The notes: generated from the sequence alone by a model not told the origin. Positions 18,716 to 28,260 are shown, counted from the stretch's first letter. The stretch: DNA of 34,233 nucleotides from Algoriphagus sp. (GCF_024642405.1 NZ_JAHEBC010000006.1:1-34233), one strand, 5' to 3'. Program-made: numbers and translations.

Positions 18716-19984
18716 TTAGAATTTACTCCCTAGTCTTTCTTGAACTAAATTGGTGCAATATTCTCTGAAGCTTTCATTTTCAATATGCTCAAGAACCTCA
18801 CCGGCGAAAGCAAATAAGAGTAAACCTTTTGCTTGTATTTTATCAATACCCCGTGCTTGCAAATAGAATAATGCTTCTTCATCTAGTTGACCTGTAGTAC
18901 AACCATGAGAACATTTCACATCATCTGCCCAAATTTCTAATTGTGGTTTGGTATTTATGGTAGCATCATTGGACAACAGTATATTGTTGTTTTGTTGAAA
19001 GGCATTGGTTTTTTGAGCATCCTGCCTCACAAAAATTTTACCATTGAATACCCCTCTTGATTGATCTGCAAGTATGCCTTTATAAAGTTCATTTGATTCA
19101 GCATGAGGAATAGTATGATCTACATTGGTGTGATTGTCCACGTGAGTTTTACCATTCAACAAGTAAATTCCATACATGTTTCCCTCTGAATTACTGCCTA
19201 AAAGATTCAAGCTTAGGTTATTTCTAACCATTTCTCCTGAAAGTGAAAGAGTAACCGAAGTAAAACGAGAATCCTGAAGGAGATTTGTTTCTATGTTACT
19301 TACCTCAAAAGCGTTTTTCCCTTCATTCTGAATTCTATAATATCTTATTTGAGAGTTTAACCCACCTTTAATTTCTACAACTTTGTTGACGAAATATGGT
19401 GTATCACCTTTATTTATGCTATGTGAAATAAAAGTAACCTCTGCAAAGTCTCCTGCATCAATCCAAACCCTTGGAGAAATAACATCTCCTAAATTGGCTT
19501 TGTTAAATGAGAGAAGAAGGATAGGTTTTTCAACAACTTCCTTTTTTGGAATGCTAATAAAAACACCTTCTTCAAAAGAAGCTTGATTCAATGCTGCAAA
19601 TGCATCTTTATCAACTTTAGCGATACTCCCGATGGGGGTTTCTAGTTTTTCGCTTAAAGTAGAGAAGTTTAAATGGTCAATACCAAGGCAAAGGTTTTTT
19701 ATAAGATGGCCATTCGAAAATACCAAAATTGGACCTTCAAAGCCTTGAGGAATTGCCTCACTAACTTCTTCCTCACTTAAATCAAAAGGTTTTGCAGGAC
19801 TTAAGTTAGAAAGTGATTGCTCAAGCTTTTTGGTTATTGCAGTGAATTTATATTCTTCTGATTTGAGAGTAGGAAGGCCTTGATTTAGGAAACTGGCTTT
19901 CCCTTCTTCTCTGGCTTTTTCAAATCCGACAAAAGAAGATTCCAAAAATCCTTCAAATAGATTTTGCTTAGTAAGCGTACTCAT
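18716..19984 (-). CDS. sufD: Fe-S cluster assembly protein SufD
   Basis: QNNNILLSNDATINTKPQLEIWADDVKCSHGCTTGQLDEEALFYLQARG. Confidence 0.96.
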   Translation of the reverse strand: MSTLTKQNLFEGFLESSFVGFEKAREEGKASFLNQGLPTLKSEEYKFTAITKKLEQSLSNLSPAKPFDLSEEEVSEAIPQGFEGPILVFSNGHLIKNLCLGIDHLNFSTLSEKLETPIGSIAKVDKDAFAALNQASFEEGVFISIPKKEVVEKPILLLSFNKANLGDVISPRVWIDAGDFAEVTFISHSINKGDTPYFVNKVVEIKGGLNSQIRYYRIQNEGKNAFEVSNIETNLLQDSRFTSVTLSLSGEMVRNNLSLNLLGSNSEGNMYGIYLLNGKTHVDNHTNVDHTIPHAESNELYKGILADQSRGVFNGKIFVRQDAQKTNAFQQNNNILLSNDATINTKPQLEIWADDVKCSHGCTTGQLDEEALFYLQARGIDKIQAKGLLLFAFAGEVLEHIENESFREYCTNLVQERLGSKF

Positions 19985-20006
19985 GTTTTTGGGGTTGATG
20001 AGAGTA

Positions 20007-20771
20007 TCAGACAGTTGCTTCAGAGTCTATGGCCTCTTTGATCCAGTCATAGCCTTTTTCTTCAAGTTCGAGAGCCAAATCTTTAGTACCAGATTTGACA
20101 ATTCTACCTTTATAAAGAACATGGACGAAATCTGGAACGATATAATCCAACAAGCGCTGGTAGTGAGTTACAACAATAGTTGCGTTGTCTTTAGACTTTA
20201 ATTGATTCACACCATTTGAAACAATTCTCAAGGCATCAATATCCAATCCTGAATCAGTTTCGTCAAGGATAGAAAGGGTAGGCTCAAGCATCGCCATCTG
20301 GAAGATTTCATTTCTTTTCTTTTCTCCGCCAGAAAAACCTTCATTAAGCGATCTGCTGAGAAGCTTTTGGTCAATTTCCACCAATTTCATCTTCTCTTTC
20401 ATCATAGTAAGAAACTTAACTGCGTCGAGTGCCTCAAGTCCTCTGTATTCTCTTACTTGATTTACAGCTGTCCTAAGGAAGTTAGTTGAACTTACTCCCG
20501 GTATTTCTACAGGATATTGAAAAGCTAGGAATACACCTTCCCGGGCACGATCTTCAGGAGCAAGTTCCAAAAGATCTTTTCCTTTGAAAAAAACTTCACC
20601 TTCTGTTACCTCATATTCTTCTCTTCCTGCTAATACTGACGCTAAAGTCGATTTCCCAGAACCATTAGGTCCCATAATGGCATGTACTTCACCAGCTTTT
20701 ACTTCCAAATTGATCCCTCTCAAAATAGGTGTTCCTTCGATGGAGGCATGCAGATTTTTAATACTTAACAT
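20007..20771 (-). CDS. sufC: Fe-S assembly ATPase SufC
   Basis: MGPNGSGKSTLASVLAG Walker A; SGGEKKRNEIFQMAMLEPTLSILDETDSGLDIDAL. Confidence 0.97.
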   Translation of the reverse strand: MLSIKNLHASIEGTPILRGINLEVKAGEVHAIMGPNGSGKSTLASVLAGREEYEVTEGEVFFKGKDLLELAPEDRAREGVFLAFQYPVEIPGVSSTNFLRTAVNQVREYRGLEALDAVKFLTMMKEKMKLVEIDQKLLSRSLNEGFSGGEKKRNEIFQMAMLEPTLSILDETDSGLDIDALRIVSNGVNQLKSKDNATIVVTHYQRLLDYIVPDFVHVLYKGRIVKSGTKDLALELEEKGYDWIKEAIDSEATV

Positions 20772-20804
20772 ATTCGTCTTAATCTTTCAATTTTAAATTT
20801 AAAC

Positions 20805-22250
20805 TTACCCTACAGATCCCTCTAGCGTCAGAGCGAGTAGCTTTTGGGCTTCTACAGCAAATTCCATTGGTAATTGGTTTAATACTTCTTTTGCATAACC
20901 ATTTACAATTAGAGCTACTGCATCTTCTGTGGATATACCTCTTTGATTACAATAGAATAATTGATCCTCACCGATTTTGGAAGTGGTAGCTTCGTGCTCA
21001 ACTTTAGCAGAAGAATTATTGATATCTATGTAAGGGAATGTATGTGCACCACATCTGTCTCCCATTAGCAATGAATCACACTGTGAGAAATTTCTGGCGT
21101 TATCTGCCCTTTTCATCACTTGTACTTGTCCTCTATATGAGTTTTGTGATTTTCCCGCAGAAATACCTTTGGAAACAATTCTTGACTTAGTGTTTTTGCC
21201 AATATGAATCATTTTAGTTCCTGTATCAGCCTGCTGATAATTGTTCGTGACTGCTACAGAATAAAATTCTCCAATTGAATTATCTCCTTTTAATATACAA
21301 GAAGGATATTTCCAAGTTACTGCTGATCCCGTCTCAACTTGAGTCCAAGATATTTTAGAATAATCCCCTGCGCAAATGCCTCGCTTAGTAACAAAATTAT
21401 AAATACCGCCTTTCCCGTTTTTATCTCCTGGGAACCAATTTTGAACTGTAGAATATTTTACCTCTGCATTTTTTGCAGCGTAAATCTCTACCACAGCGGC
21501 ATGAAGTTGATTTTCATCTCTTTGAGGTGCTGTACAGCCTTCTAGATAAGATACATAGGCCTCATCTTCGGCTACGATTAATGTCCTTTCAAATTGACCT
21601 GTATTAGCAGCATTAATTCTGAAATAGGTAGAAAGCTCCATTGGACATCTTACCCCTTTCGGAATGTAACAAAATGACCCATCTGAAAATACTGCTGAAT
21701 TCAATGCCGCGTAATAGTTATCAGTCATTGGTACAACTGATCCCAAATATTTTTTTACTAAATCGGGATGCTCCTTTACTGCTTCGCTGAATGAGCAAAA
21801 GACGATACCGAGTTTAGATAATGTTGCTTTGAATGTAGTTCCAACTGAAACTGAATCAAGAACTGCATCAACAGCAATTCCTTGAAGTTTCTTTTGTTCA
21901 TTAAGATTGATACCTAACCTTTCATAAATCTGAAGTAATTCTGGATCAACTTCATCAAGAGACTTAGGTTTATTGCTTTGTTTTGGAGCTGAATAGTATC
22001 TTAGGCTTTGAAGATCAACTTTAGGATATTTGACATTTGCCCAAGAAGGCTCGGTCATAGTTTTCCAGGTTTTGAAGGCTTTCAATCTCCATTCAAGTAG
22101 CCATAGAGGTTCCTCTTTTTTTGTAGAGATCCACTTTATGATATCTTCATTGAGTCCAATTGGAGCTTCATCTGCCTCATAATTAACAGACCAGCCGTGC
22201 TCGTACTCTTTGGAGGTAAATTCTTCTAAAATCTGATTGTCTTTGCTCAT
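20805..22250 (-). CDS. sufB: Fe-S cluster assembly protein SufB
   Basis: [81 protein letters not shown]. Confidence 0.97.
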   Translation of the reverse strand: MSKDNQILEEFTSKEYEHGWSVNYEADEAPIGLNEDIIKWISTKKEEPLWLLEWRLKAFKTWKTMTEPSWANVKYPKVDLQSLRYYSAPKQSNKPKSLDEVDPELLQIYERLGINLNEQKKLQGIAVDAVLDSVSVGTTFKATLSKLGIVFCSFSEAVKEHPDLVKKYLGSVVPMTDNYYAALNSAVFSDGSFCYIPKGVRCPMELSTYFRINAANTGQFERTLIVAEDEAYVSYLEGCTAPQRDENQLHAAVVEIYAAKNAEVKYSTVQNWFPGDKNGKGGIYNFVTKRGICAGDYSKISWTQVETGSAVTWKYPSCILKGDNSIGEFYSVAVTNNYQQADTGTKMIHIGKNTKSRIVSKGISAGKSQNSYRGQVQVMKRADNARNFSQCDSLLMGDRCGAHTFPYIDINNSSAKVEHEATTSKIGEDQLFYCNQRGISTEDAVALIVNGYAKEVLNQLPMEFAVEAQKLLALTLEGSVG

Positions 22251-22261
22251 ATTAGCTAAGT

Positions 22262-22276
22262 TATTTAGACTAATTA
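22262..22276. promoter_or_regulatory. Candidate operator: near-palindrome TATTTAGACTAATTA in sufB leader
   Basis: TA-N-TTAG-N-CTAA-N-TA symmetry, about 11 nt upstream of the sufB start. Confidence 0.35.
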
Positions 22277-22296
22277 CATTTTAACTGCGAATGTAC

Positions 22297-22320
22297 AACA
22301 TATAATGAAAAAAATATGTT
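22297..22320. promoter_or_regulatory. Candidate operator: inverted repeat AACATAT-N10-ATATGTT upstream of sufB
   Basis: Perfect 7-bp arms, 47-70 nt upstream of sufB start. Confidence 0.35.
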
Positions 22321-22401
22321 CAGAACTATTCGAAAATTCTATGATTGATAAATTAATTCAATCAAAAGTTGGCTTCTGAAGCGATTTCGAAGATATGTGA
22401 C

Positions 22402-22438
22402 AAAAAAAAAGTGCTGATAGGTCAACACTTTTTTTTTC
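22402..22438 (-). terminator. Intrinsic terminator downstream of the Lrp/AsnC gene
   Basis: AGTGTTGA-CC-TA-TCAGCACT stem (one G-U on - strand) flanked by A/T tracts. Confidence 0.7.
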
Positions 22439-22491
22439 AATATTCTCAAAAATACCGGATTTTTATTTATTTGGATTTAATCCAAATAGAG

Positions 22492-22965
22492 TTATTTCTC
22501 TTTATCAAAGAATTGAATAGGCCTGTTTATACTTTCTTCCAGTACAATAAGTGTTTCTGTTCTATCTATACCATCTACTTTCTGAATATTATCTAAAACT
22601 AATCTTAAGTGATTTGTGTCTCTGCATATAATTTTAGCAAAAATGGAATAGTTGCCAGTCGTATAATAGGCACTTACTACTTCAGAAATAGTTTTTAGTT
22701 TTTCAATCACATTGTCATAAAGCGAACTTTTTTCCAAATAGATTCCCAAAAAAGCCGATATATCATAGCCAAGTTTTGAGAAGTCTATGTTTAAAGTGGC
22801 GCTTTTCACAATTCCCATATCCTCTAATTTTTTCATGCGGACGTGAACTGTACCAGATGATACGAAAACCTTTTTTGCGATTTCTGTGTATGGAGTCTTC
22901 GCATCCTCATTTAAAAGTGAGATGATTTTTAGGTCAATATTGTCGATATCTAAAATTTTATCCAT
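22492..22965 (-). CDS. Lrp/AsnC family transcriptional regulator
   Basis: LDNIDLKIISLLNEDAKTPYTEIAKKVFVSSGTVHVRMKKLEDMGIV HTH plus RAM-type domain. Confidence 0.95.
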   Translation of the reverse strand: MDKILDIDNIDLKIISLLNEDAKTPYTEIAKKVFVSSGTVHVRMKKLEDMGIVKSATLNIDFSKLGYDISAFLGIYLEKSSLYDNVIEKLKTISEVVSAYYTTGNYSIFAKIICRDTNHLRLVLDNIQKVDGIDRTETLIVLEESINRPIQFFDKEK

Positions 22966-23044
22966 TTTCCTTTGTTGGATTTAGATGATTTTTAATGAAT
23001 GTGCCTGTAAATTAGAGGTTCTTCAAAAAATACCAAAATTTTTT

Positions 23045-23063
23045 TTTCAATTTGTAATTGAAA
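23045..23063. promoter_or_regulatory. Candidate Lrp/AsnC-type operator, perfect palindrome TTTCAATT-TGT-AATTGAAA
   Basis: 8-bp perfect arms, about 80 nt upstream of the lrp-like gene start. Confidence 0.45.
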
Positions 23064-23080
23064 CCAAAATCAGTTTACTT

Positions 23081-23100
23081 TGGCATTATTATAAATGCCA
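23081..23100. promoter_or_regulatory. Inverted repeat TGGCATT-ATTATA-AATGCCA
   Basis: 7-bp perfect arms, just upstream of the 23121 small ORF. Confidence 0.35.
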
Positions 23101-23120
23101 TTCGAATATTTGGTTTTTAC

Positions 23121-23195
23121 ATGAAACATTCAAATTTTAATTGGTTGTTATTAAAAACTCCAAATCTTCGAGCGTTATTTGATGGAAACTTTTAA
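23121..23195 (+). CDS. Candidate 24-aa small ORF MKHSNFNWLLLKTPNLRALFDGNF (small protein or leader peptide)
   Basis: ATG to TAA, followed about 31 nt later by a + strand intrinsic terminator; not in the ORF track. Confidence 0.35.
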   Translation: MKHSNFNWLLLKTPNLRALFDGNF

Positions 23196-23226
23196 TCTCT
23201 AAAGTTATATTTGGGTTTATATTCTG

Positions 23227-23257
23227 AAAAGGTCTTGCTTGTGGCAGGACTTTTTTA
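23227..23257 (+). terminator. Intrinsic terminator without an annotated upstream gene on the + strand
   Basis: AAAAGGTCTTGC-TTGTG-GCAGGACTTTTTT hairpin plus T-tract. Confidence 0.7.
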
Positions 23258-23520
23258 TTTAATGTAATCTCATTTATAACATTAAAGACACTTTTAAATA
23301 GCGAATTTTTAAAAATTATATTTTGACCGTCTTAGAATACAGTGGTTGATAGTCCATCATGACATTTTAATAAATAAAGATTCCACTTAGATATAACCAT
23401 TTATGCTGAATTCCGAAAAGCACTCTGTTTTTAGATATTTAAGGCGTTTACTTTAGCTTTTTTTTGAGCGGTTGTGTGGATTGTTTTCACTGTATTTATT
23501 TTGAACAAAAGAACCACACG

Positions 23521-25437
23521 ATGAAAAAATCTTTATTATTTATTATCCTAATCGGAATTTCAATTTCAGCATACTCTCAGATTAAGTCATTTGCTCCTGA
23601 AAAAACTTTTCCGGAAAATAATCCTGATTCTAAATTTTATACTGTCTCAGGCGAGAGGCATGGTCCATCTTTTTTTAAAAAATTCACTTTCCCTGAAGTA
23701 GAGTATAGTCCGGGCGAAACGCTCAATTTTGAACATTATCACACGGTTGATGTGATGTACCATTGGTATAAGGTGTGGGCTGAAAAATACCCTGATATAG
23801 TCGAGGTTTATGAGGTTGCCAAATCTTTTGAAGGAAGACCTATCCTACAAATGACGATCACAAATAAAAAGACAGGGAAGGATACTGAAAAACCTGCTGC
23901 ATATTTTGAAGGGGGGAGACACTCCGGAGAAATCACTTCTAGTGAATCTATTCTTTGGTTGACCCAACATATTTTGGAAAACTATGGGAAAGATCAAGAG
24001 ATCACAGAATTGGTAGATACAAAGGCTATTTACCTTAGACCTCAAAATAATCCAGATGGTTCTAATCTATATCTCAGAACTGAACAAAGAAATAGAAGTA
24101 CTGTTAAACCTCATGATAACGATAGAGATGGGTTACTTGATGAAGATCCAGAGGAAGACTTAGATGGTGACGGTATTATTTATCAAATGAGGAAAAAGGC
24201 AACTACGCCAGAGGATAAAGAAAAGGCCAATTTCATCATAGATCCGGAAGACCCAAGTCAAAAATTAATGAAAAGGACTTTTCCTGGAAAAGGAGAATAC
24301 TTAGTGTATACAGAAGGCTTTGATAATGATGGAGATGGTTCTTTCAATGAAGATGGAATTGGAGGTTTAGATCTGCATAGGAATTATCCTGAGAACTGGA
24401 GACCTGATACTGGTGGTGATTTAACTGGTAGAGGATATACTCAAAATGGAGCCGGAGAATTCCCAATGAGTGAATTAGAATCCCGTGCGACGGTTCTTTG
24501 GGTTCTAAGCCATCCAAATATTTCTGTAGTTAACTCCATGGATACACGAGTTCCCATGCATCTTAGAGCTCCATCTACTTCTAAAGCTGAAGAAAGAATG
24601 TACCCAAACGATTTGGCCATTTACAAGGAGATGGATCAATTAGGTTTGTCGTTTACTGCTTATCCTTGGGCTGGCGATGTGTATGAAACTTACGCAACTC
24701 GATATAAAGTAAATAGTATGACTGGAGATCCATTAAAACCAAGTCCACTTTTTGGACATGGTCCTGATTTCGGGTATTTCTACTATGGCAGTATTTGGTA
24801 TGGGGATGAGCTTTGGAATAATGGAGCCATGAAAGATTACAATGGCGATGGAATTTATGATGATTTTGATGGTTTAAGATGGGATGAAGAAGCAAATGGG
24901 GGAAAAGGTTTTAAATCTTGGACTCCCTTCAATCATCCAGTTTTAGGTGAAGTGGAAATCGGAGGTTTTCATCCTAAGTTTTTTGGACAGAACGGACCTA
25001 CCTGGCAATTAGAAGATTGGGCTAAAAAGCAGGCATTATTTAACCTTGCAATGGCAAAAAGGCTTCCACAATTAAATATTTCCTCCCTTGAAGTTACCAA
25101 TCAAGGAAATGGAGAATTTGAAATCTCTTTAGGATGGACAAATATAGGAGGCCTTCCAGTGGCACTTGAACAAGCAAAACTTGTGAAAATTGTTCAGGAA
25201 GATCGGGTTTCCTTGAATTTTGACAAGGAATTAACAAAGGGTTATGAAGATGCAAAAGTTCAGATTATTAGTCCTGATTTATACGATAAGACTATATACG
25301 CTGGATATACTGAGGTAGGAGAAGAAAAATCAGTAACATTTAAAATAAAAGTGAATACTGATGAAGAGGTCAAAGGAAAAATTAGATTGTCTTCCACTAG
25401 AGGAGGTTATTTTGAAAAAGAGTTTACACTAAAATAG
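23521..25437 (+). CDS. Secreted M14-family zinc carboxypeptidase with EF-hand-like acidic loops; start at 23521 preferred over 23464
   Basis: Signal peptide MKKSLLFIILIGISISAYSQ; GGRHSGEITSSE (HxxE) and GLDLHRNYPENW; DNDRDG/DLDGDG/DNDGDG/DYNGDG loops. Confidence 0.88.
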   Translation: MKKSLLFIILIGISISAYSQIKSFAPEKTFPENNPDSKFYTVSGERHGPSFFKKFTFPEVEYSPGETLNFEHYHTVDVMYHWYKVWAEKYPDIVEVYEVAKSFEGRPILQMTITNKKTGKDTEKPAAYFEGGRHSGEITSSESILWLTQHILENYGKDQEITELVDTKAIYLRPQNNPDGSNLYLRTEQRNRSTVKPHDNDRDGLLDEDPEEDLDGDGIIYQMRKKATTPEDKEKANFIIDPEDPSQKLMKRTFPGKGEYLVYTEGFDNDGDGSFNEDGIGGLDLHRNYPENWRPDTGGDLTGRGYTQNGAGEFPMSELESRATVLWVLSHPNISVVNSMDTRVPMHLRAPSTSKAEERMYPNDLAIYKEMDQLGLSFTAYPWAGDVYETYATRYKVNSMTGDPLKPSPLFGHGPDFGYFYYGSIWYGDELWNNGAMKDYNGDGIYDDFDGLRWDEEANGGKGFKSWTPFNHPVLGEVEIGGFHPKFFGQNGPTWQLEDWAKKQALFNLAMAKRLPQLNISSLEVTNQGNGEFEISLGWTNIGGLPVALEQAKLVKIVQEDRVSLNFDKELTKGYEDAKVQIISPDLYDKTIYAGYTEVGEEKSVTFKIKVNTDEEVKGKIRLSSTRGGYFEKEFTLK

Positions 25438-25443
25438 AAAATC

Positions 25444-28260
25444 ATGCTTAAAAAAATAGCTGTAGGTTATTTTCTCTGTTTTGCTTTCCTGATTTCAGTT
25501 TCGGAAGCACAACAAAAGAGATCTTTAAACCATTCTGATTACGATGGATGGGAAAGTCTTAGATCAGAAAAAATCACTAAAGATGGACTTTGGGTAGGTT
25601 ACCAAATTTCCCCTCAAGAAGGAGATGGAAGGGTTGAATTATTTTCATACAAAAACCCGACGAATAAATTTATAATACCTAGGGGATCAGGGTATGAATT
25701 TACAGCGGATAATGCATTTGCGGTAGGTAAAATTCTTCCTCAAGAAGATTCTGTCCATTTACTTAAAGTAAAAAAGACCAAGAAAGATGATATGCCTTCT
25801 GACAGTCTTTTCATTTATCAAATGAGTACTGGAAAATTGGAGAAATTCCCAGAAGTAAAATCTTTTGACACTCCTACTGAACGAGGAAGTTGGATTGCAA
25901 TTCATTTTGAAAAAGAAAAACCTGCAAAAAAAGATCCTGCCGATTCAACTGCAAAAGCAGAAAAGCCAAAAAAGACTGACGGCACAAAATTATTGGTGAG
26001 AAGCCTTGATGGGAGTAAATCGTTTGAGTTTGAAAGGGTTAAATCTTATGGTTTTGCACCAAATGGCGATTACCTACACTTTGAATTAGCGGAGGAGGAC
26101 ACATTAGATAATGCGGCGATTCATATTTTGAATTTATCTTCTGGAGAAAATAAAGCCATTCATGAAGGAATGACTTCCTACACGATGAATAGATTTTCTC
26201 CTCAATCAAAGTATTTGGCATTCCTTACTTCTGATGATTCAACAAAAGCTAAAAAAGCTTACTACCAACTTCATCTATATGATATTAAAGAGGGTAACCT
26301 AAAGAAATTGGCTGATGAGACTAGTAATGGAATATTGGATGATGGAAGAATAAGTGAAAATGGCTCTTTAAAATTTTCAGAGGACGAAACCAGATTGTTT
26401 TTTGGTACAACTCCTAATTACATAGACTATCCCTATGAAAATGATAGTACTATTTTGGAAGATGAAAGACCAAGCCTCGATATATGGGGTTGGCAGGATT
26501 CTCAGATCCAACCCATGCAATTGAGACAAAAATCGAGAGAGGAGAGAAGGTCTTACCTTGCCACAATCAACCTATCTAATGGAATGATTGCTCAGTTAGA
26601 ATCACCTGGTCTGGAAGATGTAAGATTGGAAAATAAAGTAACTAGAGATTTTGGTTTAGGAACAACAAACTCTCCATATGAAAGAAGCTACAGCTGGGAT
26701 ATTCAAATTGGTAGAGATGTATATCTGGTTGATTTTAAGGACGGATCTAGGAAATTGATTGAAAAAGATGCATCTGGGTTTCCAAGTATTTCACCTGCCG
26801 GCAAATATGTTTATTGGTATGCAAGTAGAGATAGCGCCTGGGTGGCGTATGATATTGCGGCAGAGAAAAAAATAAATTTGACAGTTAGTATTGAAAGCCC
26901 GTTTTTTGAAGAACTTCATGATTCACCATCATTACCTGGGAGTTATGGCGAAAGTGGCTGGCTTGATGATGATTTGGCTTTATTGATAAACGATCGATTT
27001 GATATTTGGAAAGTTGATCCTAAAAACCCTTCTGGCGCAGAAAATATTACTTTAGGAGAAGGTAGAAAAAACAATACCGTTTTTAGAGTAGAGAATTTGG
27101 ATCGGGAGATTTTGAGTATTGATCCTTCTAAGCCTTTGATTTTAAGTGTATTCAACGAAAATACAAAAGAATCAGGTTTTTATACTTCAATGGTTAATTC
27201 AAAAACAGCTCCTAAAAAGTTGATTTTTACCCCTAACAGATATTATGGATTAACAAAAGCAAAAGAAACCAACCAAGTCCTGCTGAGGAAATCCACTTAT
27301 GTGGAAAATCCTGATTTATATTTGTCAGATTTAACTTTTAAGAATCTTACAAAAGTCTCAAATTTAAACCCTCAGCAAGCAAGCATTAATTGGGGGACAT
27401 CAGAGTTGGTATCCTATATAACCACTGAAGGGGATCCATTACAGGGTATACTTTTCAAACCAGAGAATTTTGATCCGAATAAGAAATATCCTATGATGGT
27501 TTATTTCTATGAAAGAAGCAGTGATGGGCTTTATAATTACAGATCTCCAGCTCCTAGTGCTTCTACTATCAACATCCCTTATTTCGTAAGTAATGAGTAT
27601 TTGGTTTTTGTGCCAGATATTAAATATGAGTTGGGGCTTCCAGGACCAAGTGCTTTAAGTTGTATCATCCCGGGAGTTCAGGCAGTTGTAGCGAAAGGAT
27701 TTGTTGATGCAGATAACATGGCGATTCAAGGTCAGAGCTGGGGCGGATATCAAGTAGCATATTTGATGACGCAGACAAATATGTTTAAAGCTGCAGGAGC
27801 TGGTGCACCTGTGGTGAATATGACTTCTGCTTATGGAGGAATACGTTGGGGAACAGGGATGAGCCGTATGTTTCAATATGAGCAGACCCAGTCCAGAATT
27901 GGTGGTACACTATGGCAGAAGCCTCTTTATTACCTTGAAAATTCCCCATTATTCTTCATGGATAGAGTAGAAACACCAGTACTAATCATGCACAATGATG
28001 CAGATGGTTCTGTGCCTTGGTACCAAGGAATAGAAATGTTTATGGCTTTGAAGAGATTAAATAAGCCAGCTTGGTTACTACAATATAATGATGAAGATCA
28101 TAACCTTGTTCAAAGAAGAAACAGAAAAGATCTCTCTATGAGATTGAGTCAATTCTTTGACCATTATTTGAAAGGAGCACCTGCTCCACTTTGGATGACT
28201 GAAGGTTTACCGGCAGTAGAAAAAGGAAAGACACTCAAATATGAGTTGAGCGATAAATAA
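25444..28260 (+). CDS. Secreted S9-family (prolyl oligopeptidase-like) serine peptidase
   Basis: IQGQSWGGYQVAYLMTQ nucleophile elbow, HNDADGSVPWYQG, YNDEDHNL; N-terminal propeller-like region. Confidence 0.93.
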   Translation: MLKKIAVGYFLCFAFLISVSEAQQKRSLNHSDYDGWESLRSEKITKDGLWVGYQISPQEGDGRVELFSYKNPTNKFIIPRGSGYEFTADNAFAVGKILPQEDSVHLLKVKKTKKDDMPSDSLFIYQMSTGKLEKFPEVKSFDTPTERGSWIAIHFEKEKPAKKDPADSTAKAEKPKKTDGTKLLVRSLDGSKSFEFERVKSYGFAPNGDYLHFELAEEDTLDNAAIHILNLSSGENKAIHEGMTSYTMNRFSPQSKYLAFLTSDDSTKAKKAYYQLHLYDIKEGNLKKLADETSNGILDDGRISENGSLKFSEDETRLFFGTTPNYIDYPYENDSTILEDERPSLDIWGWQDSQIQPMQLRQKSREERRSYLATINLSNGMIAQLESPGLEDVRLENKVTRDFGLGTTNSPYERSYSWDIQIGRDVYLVDFKDGSRKLIEKDASGFPSISPAGKYVYWYASRDSAWVAYDIAAEKKINLTVSIESPFFEELHDSPSLPGSYGESGWLDDDLALLINDRFDIWKVDPKNPSGAENITLGEGRKNNTVFRVENLDREILSIDPSKPLILSVFNENTKESGFYTSMVNSKTAPKKLIFTPNRYYGLTKAKETNQVLLRKSTYVENPDLYLSDLTFKNLTKVSNLNPQQASINWGTSELVSYITTEGDPLQGILFKPENFDPNKKYPMMVYFYERSSDGLYNYRSPAPSASTINIPYFVSNEYLVFVPDIKYELGLPGPSALSCIIPGVQAVVAKGFVDADNMAIQGQSWGGYQVAYLMTQTNMFKAAGAGAPVVNMTSAYGGIRWGTGMSRMFQYEQTQSRIGGTLWQKPLYYLENSPLFFMDRVETPVLIMHNDADGSVPWYQGIEMFMALKRLNKPAWLLQYNDEDHNLVQRRNRKDLSMRLSQFFDHYLKGAPAPLWMTEGLPAVEKGKTLKYELSDK

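Noticed and set aside
22369-22596. 75-aa + strand ORF
   Set aside because: Crosses the lrp terminator and the antisense 3' end of the lrp-like gene; low-complexity Phe/Ile-rich
23121-23257. Classical amino-acid attenuator with alternating terminator/antiterminator
   Set aside because: Leu-rich peptide and spacing are suggestive, but I could not find an upstream segment complementary to the terminator 5' arm; kept only as one option
23521-28260. Type IX secretion cargo
   Set aside because: Neither peptidase ends with a recognisable T9SS C-terminal sorting domain; both C-termini are ordinary enzyme sequence
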